This document shows, one piece after another, positions 43,460 through 53,399 of a DNA stretch of 64,000 nt. This DNA is from Phymatolithon calcareum (Eukaryota > Rhodophyta > Florideophyceae > Hapalidiales): positions 682,001 to 746,000 of the forward strand of contig OZ345366.1 of the NCBI GenBank assembly GCA_977006965.1, read 5' to 3'. Every line of letters starts with the position of its first letter. The stretch's first letter is position 1. The position numbers were made by a program, and so were the translations under genes. The notes beneath the pieces are model-generated. The model saw only the letters and a program-made list of their open reading frames with translations, ran no database searches and was not told the origin of the DNA.

Positions 43460-43693
43460 GCTTCCAGTAAATTTGCTGAGCCTGTGACGAGTACCACGGA
43501 GCTTTGATCGAGACTCTCCTTAAATCGCTCCCGTCACGTTCAAATGGACAATCATATATTCTTAGTACAGCTTTTGAAAATCTGAAGCTCATTGACAGTC
43601 TGAGATTCCAGTAATTTTTTCTAGAATTTCAGAAAACTATGGGTGCCCATAAATAGTGCATTTGGAGCACATTGACAATCTGGGCGTCCGATA

Positions 43694-45053
43694 CTGGGGG
43701 GTTCGCTATATAGTGCCACATAGAACCAGACTAAAAAATGCGCACTATTTAGGTTCCGCACTACAGGAAATTTGAGGGACCGTTTCGCACTACTGTAAGC
43801 GTGTTTGCCGTGACCCCCAACGAAGTTGTACTGAGAACGGGGAGAACGATTTTACTGGCGTGTTTTATCTTCAGAACGCTTGTTGAACATCTCTGAGACA
43901 AGTAGCTGTCTCTGCTTCTCATTGTTCTGCTTACGGATAGCGTCTATGAATACCCGAAATGCTCGTTAAAGATGACTACTAGCGTCAGGAAGGTTACACA
44001 AAAACGCGGAGTCCTGGAGAGGGCGAAACATGGTGTGCAGCTCAGTGAGAGCTGGGGGAGATGCGATAACCGCAGAAACTTCTTCGTCTTCGCTTTCATT
44101 GTCAGGTTCTATTGGGCTTTGGGCAACAACTTCCTCCAATATATCCAAAACATCGGAAACGAACGCCTCCTGAACGTCTGTATCATCTTTAACCTCTGTG
44201 GGGTTCAAGGCACAAGCTGGCAGATCCGTTGACCAGAGTTTGAGGACTGCTGGTCAAGGAGGGTTTATATAGACTAGAAGTAGAACCATAGTGAAGAGTC
44301 TAAACAAAGGGGTGTGTCGACACTAATGTGAAGAGACACACGGGACAAATAGATGGCTAAAAACAATTGGTCTAATGTCAACATGGGGGAGGAAGATACT
44401 AATGGCAGGATGGTCACGCGTGACAGTCTCGTGACTGCTTTCGGTCACGCGTCACGTGACATATCTGTCACGCTAGGGTAATTACAATACAATTATAGGA
44501 TAGTAATAGTAATTGGTCTTGGCCGCGGTCACAGTGACATGATGTATGATAGATTGTGACATGACGTGTAACGTATGACTGAGGAATCGTAATGAGGAGG
44601 AATAGAGTATGATTGACTATGTTTCTGGTGTTGATAAGGGGTGTTTGATCACGTCACAGGAGTGACGTGAGTGACTGTTCGTCACAACCTCAAACCAATG
44701 CTCCACATCCTCGTGTCTGACGTCATCATCGATTTCACCTCTCAGGATGTCGGCACTCGGTAAACTGACTTTCAATTTACGCAACATCTCGATGAAGTCG
44801 CTGACAGCATGCGAAGTGCTTCAAGATTTTGCTGAAGCGTCAGCCGCGTTCTCTTCTGCCCTGGGTGCCCCATCACTGTCGGCGGCGTGAAGATGGTGAG
44901 CTGAGGAGACGAAGAGGAGAATGGCGGCCAGTAATGCCATGTAAGCAGCCACAGCCTGTGTCTTTGATATGATAATCGTGCCAGCCCAAAATGGGTGGCA
45001 CGAAGTAGAGGGTGGCACTATATAACCCGGCACTATATAGCGACCCCCCCCTG
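43694..45053 (-). mobile_element. pogo/Tigger-like DNA transposon, internally deleted, TA-flanked, interrupted by a solo LTR
   Basis: The ends TA|CTGGGGGGTTCGCTATATAG and, reverse-complemented, TA|CAGGGGGGGGTCGCTATATAG form terminal inverted repeats ending GTGCC, with TA on both sides. Minus-strand coding remnants remain: near 44860-44760 a start MGHPGQKRTRLTLQQNLEAL, like the CENP-B-type HTH that opens pogo transposases, and near 44208-43966 an acidic C-terminal part (PDNESEDEEVSAV). The DDE core is absent, so it cannot move on its own. Position 44192-44691 is occupied by a later LTR insertion, described separately. Confidence 0.75.
44197..44686 (-). repeat. Solo LTR, 490 bp, with perfect 5-bp target duplication
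   Basis: Read on the minus strand it starts TGTGACGAAC and ends CTTGAACCCCACA, so it has TGT...ACA ends. It is flanked by ACCTC on both sides (44192-44196 and 44687-44691). A TATATAA box (around 44260, minus strand) lies about 60 bp before the end, as in an LTR promoter. The middle has many GTCAC/GTGAC palindromic units (44416-44480). It has no coding content and no sequence in common with the Copia LTR at 58502, so it is another LTR family, Copia or Gypsy undetermined. Confidence 0.8.
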
Positions 45054-45440
45054 TACATTTTTCATGTGCTTGCAGAATAATAACGTGTGCTCATAATTTA
45101 TTTGGTAGTTCACAGAGCATATAGTATGATCCATTAGTTCGCAGGATCTCAGATTTAAAGATGCTTGTCTCTATTGTATTCAGAGATCTTAGAACGACTA
45201 CTGGATACTGAAAAATGTATTATGTCAAACAAAGGGTATGTTTAGACACCCTGACTACCTATGGGTGATGTGAGATTGCGCTGGGTCTCCGCAACTCACG
45301 GAAACACCAGAAAGTCTACCATGAAACCCACTGCAACTCGCCAAAGTATCAATATATCTACCGTTACTCTCGGGCTGCTGCAGCTCGGCTGGCTCGGAAA
45401 TGGGGAAAACTTCATTCACGTTGTTCGACGCGTTTCGTGA

Positions 45441-45794
45441 GAGGATTTCGTCGAAGAGGCTGAGAACGAGGTGAAAAGAAGGTATGAAGGTCTGGAAAGG
45501 GAAGCTGCGTTGAAATCTCTTTCGATTTTAGGAAGCGCAGAGAAATCCAACAGGGCGTCTGAGCTTTCAAAGCTGTTACGACGCCAAATTTTCGAGATTG
45601 GCATGTGAAAAATTGTGCTGGACGCACTTGTGGAATTGTATTCGAAGGGAGTCGCTGAGGTTGGGGCTACAGAAGTCACGGCAGCGAGCGTCACACACAG
45701 CAGCGGATTGCGACTTACAGCTATTCAAGAGGCTTCAAAGGAAGTCTCATGGATGTTGGAGCCTCTTAATCGTGCAGTGAACGGGACAATTTGA
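45441..45794 (+). pseudogene. Decayed helical ORF of unknown family, one internal stop
   Basis: One frame of 118 codons runs from GAG 45441 to TGA 45792-45794 with a single internal TGA (about 45606). The product is helical and charged: EDFVEEAENEVKRRYEGLER before the stop and KIVLDALVELYSKGVAEVGA after it. Such length with one stop suggests former coding sequence. There is no known domain. It lies 0.57 kb left of the hAT element. Confidence 0.35.
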
Positions 45795-46359
45795 CTGTGT
45801 ACCATTTCTTGTTTATATTGCCGTGTTTTATGTATTGGCAAAAAATCAAACTCTCATCTAGCGTAATCGTGGAAAAATGAATACAATAACATGGTTTTGA
45901 GTTGAGCAGCATTTGCTGCGTGCCCATACAATCTCAACGATTCTGAGCGCAACAGGATTGAGAGCGGTTGCTACCTTTTCATTCTGTTGTTGACGTATTG
46001 ACGATGTCTATTCCGGGAGCGGCGAGCTTGTTCGATGCAACGACCCTTATCGAGGAGAGTCTTGACAAACGTTTTTACGTTTGGACCAAGGGGATTATGA
46101 AGACCATTGCTATTTTGTTTTTCTCGAGCCCATTGAGAACCGGAATTTAATTAGAAACATAAAAATGATTCACCATGGGAGTGGATCTAACATGGAATCC
46201 GAATGGAAACACTCGGAAAATGCGGCTACGCTGTTGCATGAGAAAAAATGAGACAACGTCCCCTCTGGAAAGCAAAGTTCTCATGCACTCGTATTTCAAC
46301 AGAGTAATCTTATCCTCCTCCGGTTTAGAGAAAATTGGACCTACCGGAGGAGAGTTCTG

Positions 46360-48676
46360 CAGGGCATGGGAGCAGTATACTGGTACTGCAATTTAAGGCA
46401 CTATACTGCTATTTCCGTAAATTGGGGCGTCGTTTCCAATGGCAACGTAAACTTCTCCGTCGTAACAATTGCAGTACGTATTGGCTAGCAGATCTGAGTT
46501 ATATCTGTCGATAAGCGTACCACGCATCGATACAAATTCGCTGTTTCTTCTAGCTGTATGCGTCGTTTACACGGTGGAACTAATGTCATTGTGTAAACAA
46601 AAGGGTAGAAACTGTGTGGAAATTCCCTCATCGTTCACACCCCTCCTTCCGTGGTTGCACACTCGACCGACCGATGGCCGCACGACTGAAGCGAGAACAT
46701 GTTGTGAAAGCGCTCATGACACGAGAACCTGACACCGTGAAGAAGGTTACCTCGAGAAAAGGGAGCGCTCGCGAAATGAGTTGCTGTGTATATGCGTGCC
46801 CGAGAAAGAACCGTTGCAAAAACACCCCTCCGGTCGTATCTTTCGAGAAAGGAACTGGGTGGACAAACCCATACTCGCATTTGATTTCTTGTGTTGCAAG
46901 TGGCGATGAGGCCAAGTTGATGGAACTGTACCGCGTGAGTTCAACGCTTTCACTGCAGGTTGGAGAAGATGGACGAATTTCGTCGTACTTCGAGACGAAC
47001 CTATCTAGCACAGATCGCGAACGTGCTATGTTTCACTACATCGACATAATTGTCTCGCTCTCTCTCCCTATCACGTACGTCGAGAATGCTCGATTCCGAG
47101 ACTTCAGCAAGTTCAGTGAGCGCATTTCGATCAAGGCGTTCCGGGAGACGGTGTTTAAGTTGGTGGAAATAGTTGAGATGGGAGTGAGAAAGGACTTGGA
47201 AGGAACAAGAGGCGCTGTGATGCATGATGCATGGACGAAGAATGGGTCTCACTTTCTGGGAATATTTGCTGTGTTCATGAAGAAGGTTGAATTCGTTGAC
47301 GGTGGGCTTGCATCGTTTCGCGAAGAACTAGTTATGCCTTTGCTGTCCATCTCTCCGATTGCGAAACGTGATGCCGAAGGAGAAATCGAGAGAGCGCATG
47401 CAACGTCATTCGATACGGAAACTCACATTCGCCAGATGGAATCCATCTTCAATTACTACCATGTCGACGTTCACCAATGGGCCGTCTGTCAGATTGCGGA
47501 CAGCTGCGCATTGAACAAATGCATCGCTACAAGGATGAGCATTCCACACGTGAGTTGCTGCAACCACAAGCTCGCTCTTGAAGTTAATTGCATGGTCTCA
47601 TCTCCGGTTTTACAACGTGCTCTCGATTCTGTTCGAAATACTATGAGAGAGTGCAAAGGCAGTATCAAGAACCGTGCTATGCTGTACCGTTTATCTGATC
47701 TTGCACCGATACTCCCTTCTGCTACGCGTTGGTCAGGTTTGTGTTCTATGGTGACTCGATTCAACCGCATACGAAACGAGCTGGAAGAAATTGCGGATAC
47801 CGACGGTCTGGAGCTCACCATATCGCGTACTCCGCGTTTTAGCGCGCAGTGCAAGCAGCTTTCTCGGTATCTCAATGGCATCAACACCGTCACGAAAGCT
47901 TTGCAGAGAAGAGGAGCTACCCTGGAACATTTTCGTTTTCTGTTGGACACACTTGGCAACACGATTGAGGTTCAAAAGGGTAATCCAGAAGCACAGATGT
48001 ATGGGTGGAATCTCAATAATGAGTATATCGCACTTCATGCCGTTCACTCGCCAAATTCAGTCTTCGAATCAGGCGTTGTCAAAATTCAACGAAACGAAAT
48101 CGACACACTGACTGACGAAGAAAGAGCGGCTTGTGCAACTCTTAAGAAGCCAGTTGATACGAATGCGAACGGTAATCATGCGGACGAGGACGATGGATCA
48201 CTATCTATGGCTGAGATTTATGAGAAACGGAAGCGACGCCGCCGAAGTACTGAACATCGTTACATGAATCTAGATCTCATCATCGGTTCATCGGCAGAAA
48301 TGGAGCGTCTGTTCTCACTCGCTGGTTGAATATTGGCGAGCAACAGGCAAAGCATGACCCCTTTATTATTTGAGTCTCTTTTGTTCCTCAAAGTTAATCG
48401 AGGCTATTGGGATGCGAAGACCGTCGTGGTTGCTATGTCAAGCGCACGTAGCGATATTGTTGCTAAAAGGGTGGCGGAAGATGCCGAACAAGAGGAACTG
48501 CAGACTATGTAAGTTCTCGACTCCGATTGCGCTCAATGCGAAATACCAGTATATTGGGAGCTTGAGAGTTATTGCAGTAGCTATTGGTACCGCGACAGTT
48601 ATTGCCGTAGCAATTGCACTCTCACGACGACCCCCAATAAATATGCCGTTAATTGCTCCCATGGCCTTCTGGACGA
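46360..48676 (+). mobile_element. hAT-superfamily DNA transposon
   Basis: The left end CAGGGCATGGGAGCAGTATA matches the end of the 434-bp MITE at 43026. At the right, 48560-48670 is the inverted counterpart (reverse complement GCCATGGGAGCAATTAACGG, then CATATTTATTGGG). Between them is a transposase gene. I could not find matching 8-bp flanks (GAGTTCTG on the left), so the exact right end is uncertain or has been altered. Confidence 0.7.
46674..48512 (+). pseudogene. hAT transposase with one in-frame stop codon
   Basis: The first ATG in frame is 46674 (MAARLKREHVVKAL). An N-terminal region with Cys/His residues (CCVYACPRKNRC, then NPYSHLISC) looks like a BED-type zinc finger. The RNase-H-like core follows: MHDAWTKNGSHFLGIFAVF around residue 183, IADSCALNKCIA and SCCNHKLALEVNC around 275-305, and SATRWSGLCSMVTRF. 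The C-terminal dimerisation region is SSAEMERLFSLAG, then a TGA at 48327-48329 (codon 552), then ILASNRQSMTPLLFESLLFL and NRGYWD in the same frame to TAA 48510. The stop falls where hAT proteins usually have another residue of the SLAG-x-I stretch, so a single substitution probably broke it. Otherwise the 612-codon frame is intact. Confidence 0.85.
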
Positions 48677-48926
48677 AACGATTTCTGCTCTTCAAAGAAT
48701 CAAATGCAACCGGCTCTTGCATAAGCATCTTGCTGAAATACGTCAATTGGATAAAAAGCGAACTGTTTCAGTGGGCGAACAGTTTCCGCGTAATGCACCG
48801 CAGATGGCAGAGATTATTCGATTGAGATTCATGATGCACGATTTCCGCATGAATTTCATTGACAAAATTGATACTGAGCGTATTGCGAGTTATTTATGGA
48901 TCGAATATATGACGACGGCTCGCTAA
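48677..48926 (+). other. Coding-like frame right of the hAT element, family unknown
   Basis: From the hAT end a frame runs DETISALQRIKCNRLLHKHL to WIEYMTTAR and stops at 48924-48926. It is helical and charged and shows no stop over about 85 codons. It might be the 3' part of a gene into which the hAT inserted, or more transposon-derived sequence. No domain is recognised. Confidence 0.3.
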
Positions 48927-48934
48927 TCTAAGGA

Positions 48935-49985
48935 ATAGAGAAGAGGAAAAGAATGAATCTGGAGTCTAGTTTGGGTAGTGAAAACGATAGCAAGAGCGCG
49001 CAGGTTGAGTCTGACGAAGGGGTTTGAAGTATATTTGCTCAACTGAGGTCCCGCTTCCACGTCCACCCGCCACCATCGCGTCGCCAGTCCATAAATCTTC
49101 TGGTGAGGGCCAGTACATCATCCGTAAAATCCATATTTTCGTAAGTATTCAATACTCTGCTCACCTCCTCATGGAGTGACGAAACAACGCACCCACCTTT
49201 CCATAAATGGCGGTTGAATATCATTACCCGCGTAATTACAGCTCTTGATGGTTGTCAGCCCCGCGCCCATCAAGAGTGGAAAATTATCCTCAAGCGGATC
49301 TTTAGCAGTACATTGACACACATTACGAACAACACGCTTTGCACCATTGCATTCCATATATTTCTGTGCGTTTGCCCTTTCTGATCCACAGTCACCCTGT
49401 CATTCAGTCTATGCCGTCGGCCCAATTCCACCGCCAATGCCTGCTAACGCAGTTGCTACAGCAAGAATTGTCCGTAGAACGCACTGTCTCGCCACTTCAA
49501 TTTTTGATACTTGACGGGGTGACCATCGACGCGACCAGCATGACACCTTCTCCCCGACTTCGCTCTGCACAGAAGTACGTCTATTTCTGAGCCGACACCC
49601 CCTGGAAATTATCGTGTATCCGCACAATAGCCACCATTCATGATTGCAGAATATCTGTTTCACCAGAGAAGCACGCACGCCGGTCAGCTGACTAGGTATC
49701 GTGCGATGATACTGTGAAGAAGTATCGTGTAGTGACGCCAGGAGACAATAGCGGCAGAGGCGAGAGTGCGGCAAAGATGGCGAGGAGAATACATAAAGTT
49801 GCCAGTAAGCAGCCGCAGGCGCCATTCAGAATCGCGCTGAGCTCGTCGCATATGTTATCAGAGGAGGTGCGCGCAGACCAAAATCCATGCTGTGCTCCAT
49901 CACAATGCAATAAATGCAGAGGGAAGAGGGAAGAGGAAAAGAACGGAACTGGACTTCGGTGTGGGTAGTGATCCAGTGCCCAGGC
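48935..49985. repeat. Repeated 45-bp motif and surrounding decayed sequence
   Basis: GAGAAGAGGAAAAGAATGAA... GTTTGGGTAGTG (about 48940-48980) recurs as GGAAGAGGAAAAGAACGGAA... GTGTGGGTAGTG (about 49925-49970). The second copy closes an 84-codon plus-strand frame (49714-49968) with a basic N-terminus and a C-x5-C-x2-C cluster. The two copies may be the same end of a repeat family. I see no known domain between them. Confidence 0.35.
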
Positions 49986-51043
49986 GATCAAATCGAGTTG
50001 TAAATAATTTACTTTTCGATTGGATCACCTCCGGTCCTGCCTCATAGATGGCTCAATTCCGGCAGTCCCCCAGAATCGAAACTCATATTTATTGCAATGA
50101 TTTTCCCATGTTTCCCCATCAGTCCCCCACATGAAAAGATGAAACCATCTTACTCATCAGATGCAATGCAATTCTTTTACGGGATTGGTATTTTACTGAT
50201 ATCTAGTATGAATATTGCGCCTAAAACGTATCATCCCTGTTGAGGCGCATAGCCATATTTTCTCGCATTAATGTGAAACGATTCGCCCTCAAGGAGAGAT
50301 TTTCTGGGGCTGTGAGCAATAATACGGAATGCAAACGGAATGTACGAGGCGTATAATCTTGAAAAACAGCAGCATGCTTCGTAGGCACTATTACTCAAGA
50401 AAGGAGACGGGAAGTTCTGTGGTAGCGCAGATCGGCGGATCGACGCCACTAAGTAGTTCGGGAACGGTTGGCCGTTGAGGCCGTGCAAGGCTCCAGCGAT
50501 TGGTCTCTCCCGATGGAGGATAGTCGCAGAGCAAACAACAAAACACACACACGGACTTGGGGTCCAATCGCAAGAGGACACCAACGTCCGTACGCAGACA
50601 CAGGGGCGAGGGTCCTAGGACCGAGGCCTGACCGACGGCGCAGAGTCGAGGTCGTACGCGAGGCCTTCCCTGAGGCGAAAGGTCTGCGAAGGTTGGAACT
50701 GAAAACGGTCGATCTGGACCAAACACGGGTTGCCCCTTTCACTGAGGGCCGGCGGCCAAAAGCCCGCCATGTACTACCAAATCGGTCTTATCATACTAGA
50801 AATAAACCTAAACGAAGTGGACGACGGAGTCGAGGGCACAGTGTGTAAGCCCATGTGGGCTGTAATGGTCGGGGAAAAGCAAGGCCTCAGGGCCACCCAT
50901 CCATACTACTACAAGTTCTGTTCCCAATCGCGTACTTTATGGAAGGTAAACTTGTATTTTTGGTGAATTGCTCTCCTTAACGGGAGCAATCGACCAAAAA
51001 TACAATTTGTCGTCAGATATACACTAGCGCCTCAACGGGTTAA
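49986..51043. other. Stretch with a GC-rich block, no supported gene
   Basis: About 50400-50780 is clearly more GC-rich than its surroundings and is open in several frames on both strands (a 126-codon plus-strand frame at 50468-50848 and 97-117-codon minus-strand frames). Openness in many frames at high GC is expected by chance, and no domain is visible. Confidence 0.35.
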
Positions 51044-51720
51044 GGCACTAGGCCCTCTCTGAAGGGAATTTTCGCTCATTTAAGGGAACGAGATTCTTTT
51101 AATTTTTGCAAACGAAAGCTATTCACTATCAGAGTCGCCAAAAACATCAAACTCATAGATGTGTTCAACTTGCTTAGCAAAACAGTTTCTATTAGCTGAA
51201 GTGCCACATATGTAGATTACGGCGCCCTCAAGCCTATTACGTGATGTGCATACGATGGTCCTCGTCTTGACTTAGAAGACTCTGCTGTTGTTTTGCACGG
51301 CAAAAGCAGTCATCATACCAGCTACAGGCTTCCTTTTCTTCTCCGTGGGAGTTAATTGGGTTCCGACACCGCTTCCGGAGGCAAATGTACGTTTTGGACA
51401 GACTGCACGGCGACGAGCATTTAACGTGTCGAACGAGTTGTCGATGAGTTGTTCGCGCAGTGTTGCATAATACCTCGCTGCCTCATGTCATCCCAGCTTT
51501 TGAAACTGAAGAAGAGGCGACGTCAAATGGAATCCACATTGCATGCTCCACACAATGTTTTAAGAGAGTAGGTCCAACATACCGCCTAAACACAGAGATC
51601 TCGAAGGTAAACGGCCAAAATCGCTCATTGTCTGGCGCTAAAGTCATTATGCCGAGGAATTTGAAGAGCTTTGTTTGCAGAGCAACTCTTCTCAAAGATT
51701 TTTTATATCGAGTACTTCGT
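51044..51720 (-). mobile_element. piggyBac-like transposase remnant, copy 3
   Basis: The left end is TTAA|GGCACTAGGCCC, with TTAA being the piggyBac target. From 51060 on it aligns with copies 1 and 2. Minus-strand pieces are FKFLGIMTLAPDNERFW (within 51483-51695, the N-terminal domain signature) and, nearer the left end, CGTSANRNCFAKQVEHIYEF followed by DVFGDSDSE and a stop (the cysteine-rich tail). The catalytic core between them is missing. Its C-terminal tail is better preserved than in copy 1. Confidence 0.6.
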
Positions 51721-52655
51721 ACTTAGCCTTGGGAAAGCTTGGTTTTCACAGAAAAGCTGCCCTTCTCCGCAGGGCCGAGGGAAATATGTCCTCGGTCCCT
51801 TTCTAGACCGCTGTATCATCGGCCCAGAAGACTTAGGAGCCTCATCCGCAGATGATCACCAACTGCCGTGTTAGAGTGGCAGCTATCATCCGTGCGATAG
51901 CCCTAACTATTGCAGGGCGCATGGGAGATAAAAGAACAACAAACAAACAGAACGACAGTGCTGACGATGTCCATTTTCACTGCCGGATTCAGAAAGAACT
52001 TGCGCTTGCGGTTGGAAAAGGCACTCGAACCCATCGGTATCGTTATTGGTGTTCGATACTGGCGGAAGACGTGCGTGCATGCCTCGCTAAACATAGCATC
52101 GCGGCGCGTATTAAATAGAAAGGTAAACACAGCCTTCCGAGGAGTCGAAACGATGCAGGCCAGTGACCGTCGAAGACGCAGTGGGATGCGGTGAAGCGAG
52201 ACATTTTTTTGGCGATCACTGTCTCCGGCATCCACTGGCGAGGGAGATCGACAAGTAAAGGCAGCAGTTCGTTAGCTAAATAAGAGAACTCCCGGTTTCC
52301 AGACGTTTCAATCGCGTTGCACGTGATATCCGACTTTCCTGTGGCTCCGATAAGTCGCGATCTCCAAACTGGTCATAAGATATAAAAGATCTTGGAAAAC
52401 CATCATCTCTTCCAATTCTTTAGAATTTATTCCCGGAAAATCCCAACTCGTCACTTTTTCTCATCAACTTATCCGCAATTGTCTTCATTTTTAGTCTTGA
52501 ATCAGGTCTTTATGCAGGCCTCTCCTCCCAACGTTCCGTATCAATTCATGGCTGATCTCCGAAGGAATTCCATGCATTGTACTTTCCAGCTAGCTTCTAT
52601 TTTTGCACGGTTTTGGACTTGAAGACTGCATAAAGTCTCGGCTGCCATCTCTGGG
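51721..52655. other. Non-coding stretch
   Basis: No supported gene. An ATATAAAAGA TATA-like sequence sits near 52379-52389 but no gene can be tied to it. Confidence 0.4.
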
Positions 52656-52659
52656 GAAG

Positions 52660-53035
52660 ACATATAGCATAATTAAACCTTCAAGCTCCACACATCCGAT
52701 GACCTAAGCGACATGCGATTTTGCATGTCAGCCATAAACTTCCCTAGGCATGCATCCAACATTTCCGACAGCGCATTTGTACCCATATACATTATGATCT
52801 CCTTGTTGCGCACGAACACTCCGAAGTCGCCTACCTTAATGTCTCTTTACTTGCCTTTTTTCAAACGGATTAACACGTTCTCAGGCTTAATATCGCGATA
52901 CACCACTTACTGTGAGTGTTCTTCCCTTTTGCAGTGCCCACTGCGACATTCCACTTCATTGCAGGGTTGCCAAAATTATGTCCAAACATTGAGGCGATGC
53001 TGACTTGCCTACCCTGCCGGGAGCAGGCTTCGGTC
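52660..53035 (-). pseudogene. Protein-kinase pseudogene fragment
   Basis: On the minus strand, with one frameshift and a stop, the catalytic-loop half of a eukaryotic protein kinase is readable: AKGKNTHSK just before, then VVYRDIKPENVLIRLKKGK (HRD-type loop with His changed to Tyr), a stop, DIKVGDFGVFV (the DFG Mg loop), YMGTNALSEML (degenerate GTxxYxAPE) and SSDVWSLKV (SDVWSLG). The order and spacing are those of a Ser/Thr or TKL kinase. Frameshift, stops and altered motifs show it is dead. It sits between transposon remnants, so it may be a retro-copied or fragmented host gene. Confidence 0.75.
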
Positions 53036-53075
53036 ACTTTATGTAGGGCTACTTCTGATACACCTACAGTTATCC

Positions 53076-53124
53076 TCAGAACGGATATATGAGGAGTATC
53101 ATACTCCTCATTTATCCGTTCTGA
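53076..53124. repeat. 23-bp hairpin with 3-nt loop
   Basis: Left arm 53076-53098 starts TCAGAACGGATATATG; right arm 53102-53124 ends ATTTATCCGTTCTGA; 22 of 23 positions pair. It lies between the kinase pseudogene and the old Copia element. It is the third such near-perfect hairpin in the window. Confidence 0.75.
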
Positions 53125-53399
53125 ATATTGATCATTATGACACCTCTACAACCGTGGGTCTGTTCTGACGGGCGAATTAACGTGCAGGATGTCTCGATAC
53201 CTGTGATAAGTGCCCGCTGGTAAAAGCTTGGTCATTATCTCGGAGGTAAGCAGTGCCGAGGATATGTGTGCAGTTTTGATCTCACAGTATTATAGTATGT
53301 CCTGAATATTATGGTATTTGACATCTACGTACTTAGATTTCTTGGTGGAAGTTGAAGCGTTCGCGACTGCGTTGGCTCATCAATTGACAATTGATATGT

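Noticed and set aside
50391-50848. Open frames of about 100-126 codons on both strands
   Set aside because: They lie in a GC-rich block where stops are rare in all frames, so length alone is not evidence.
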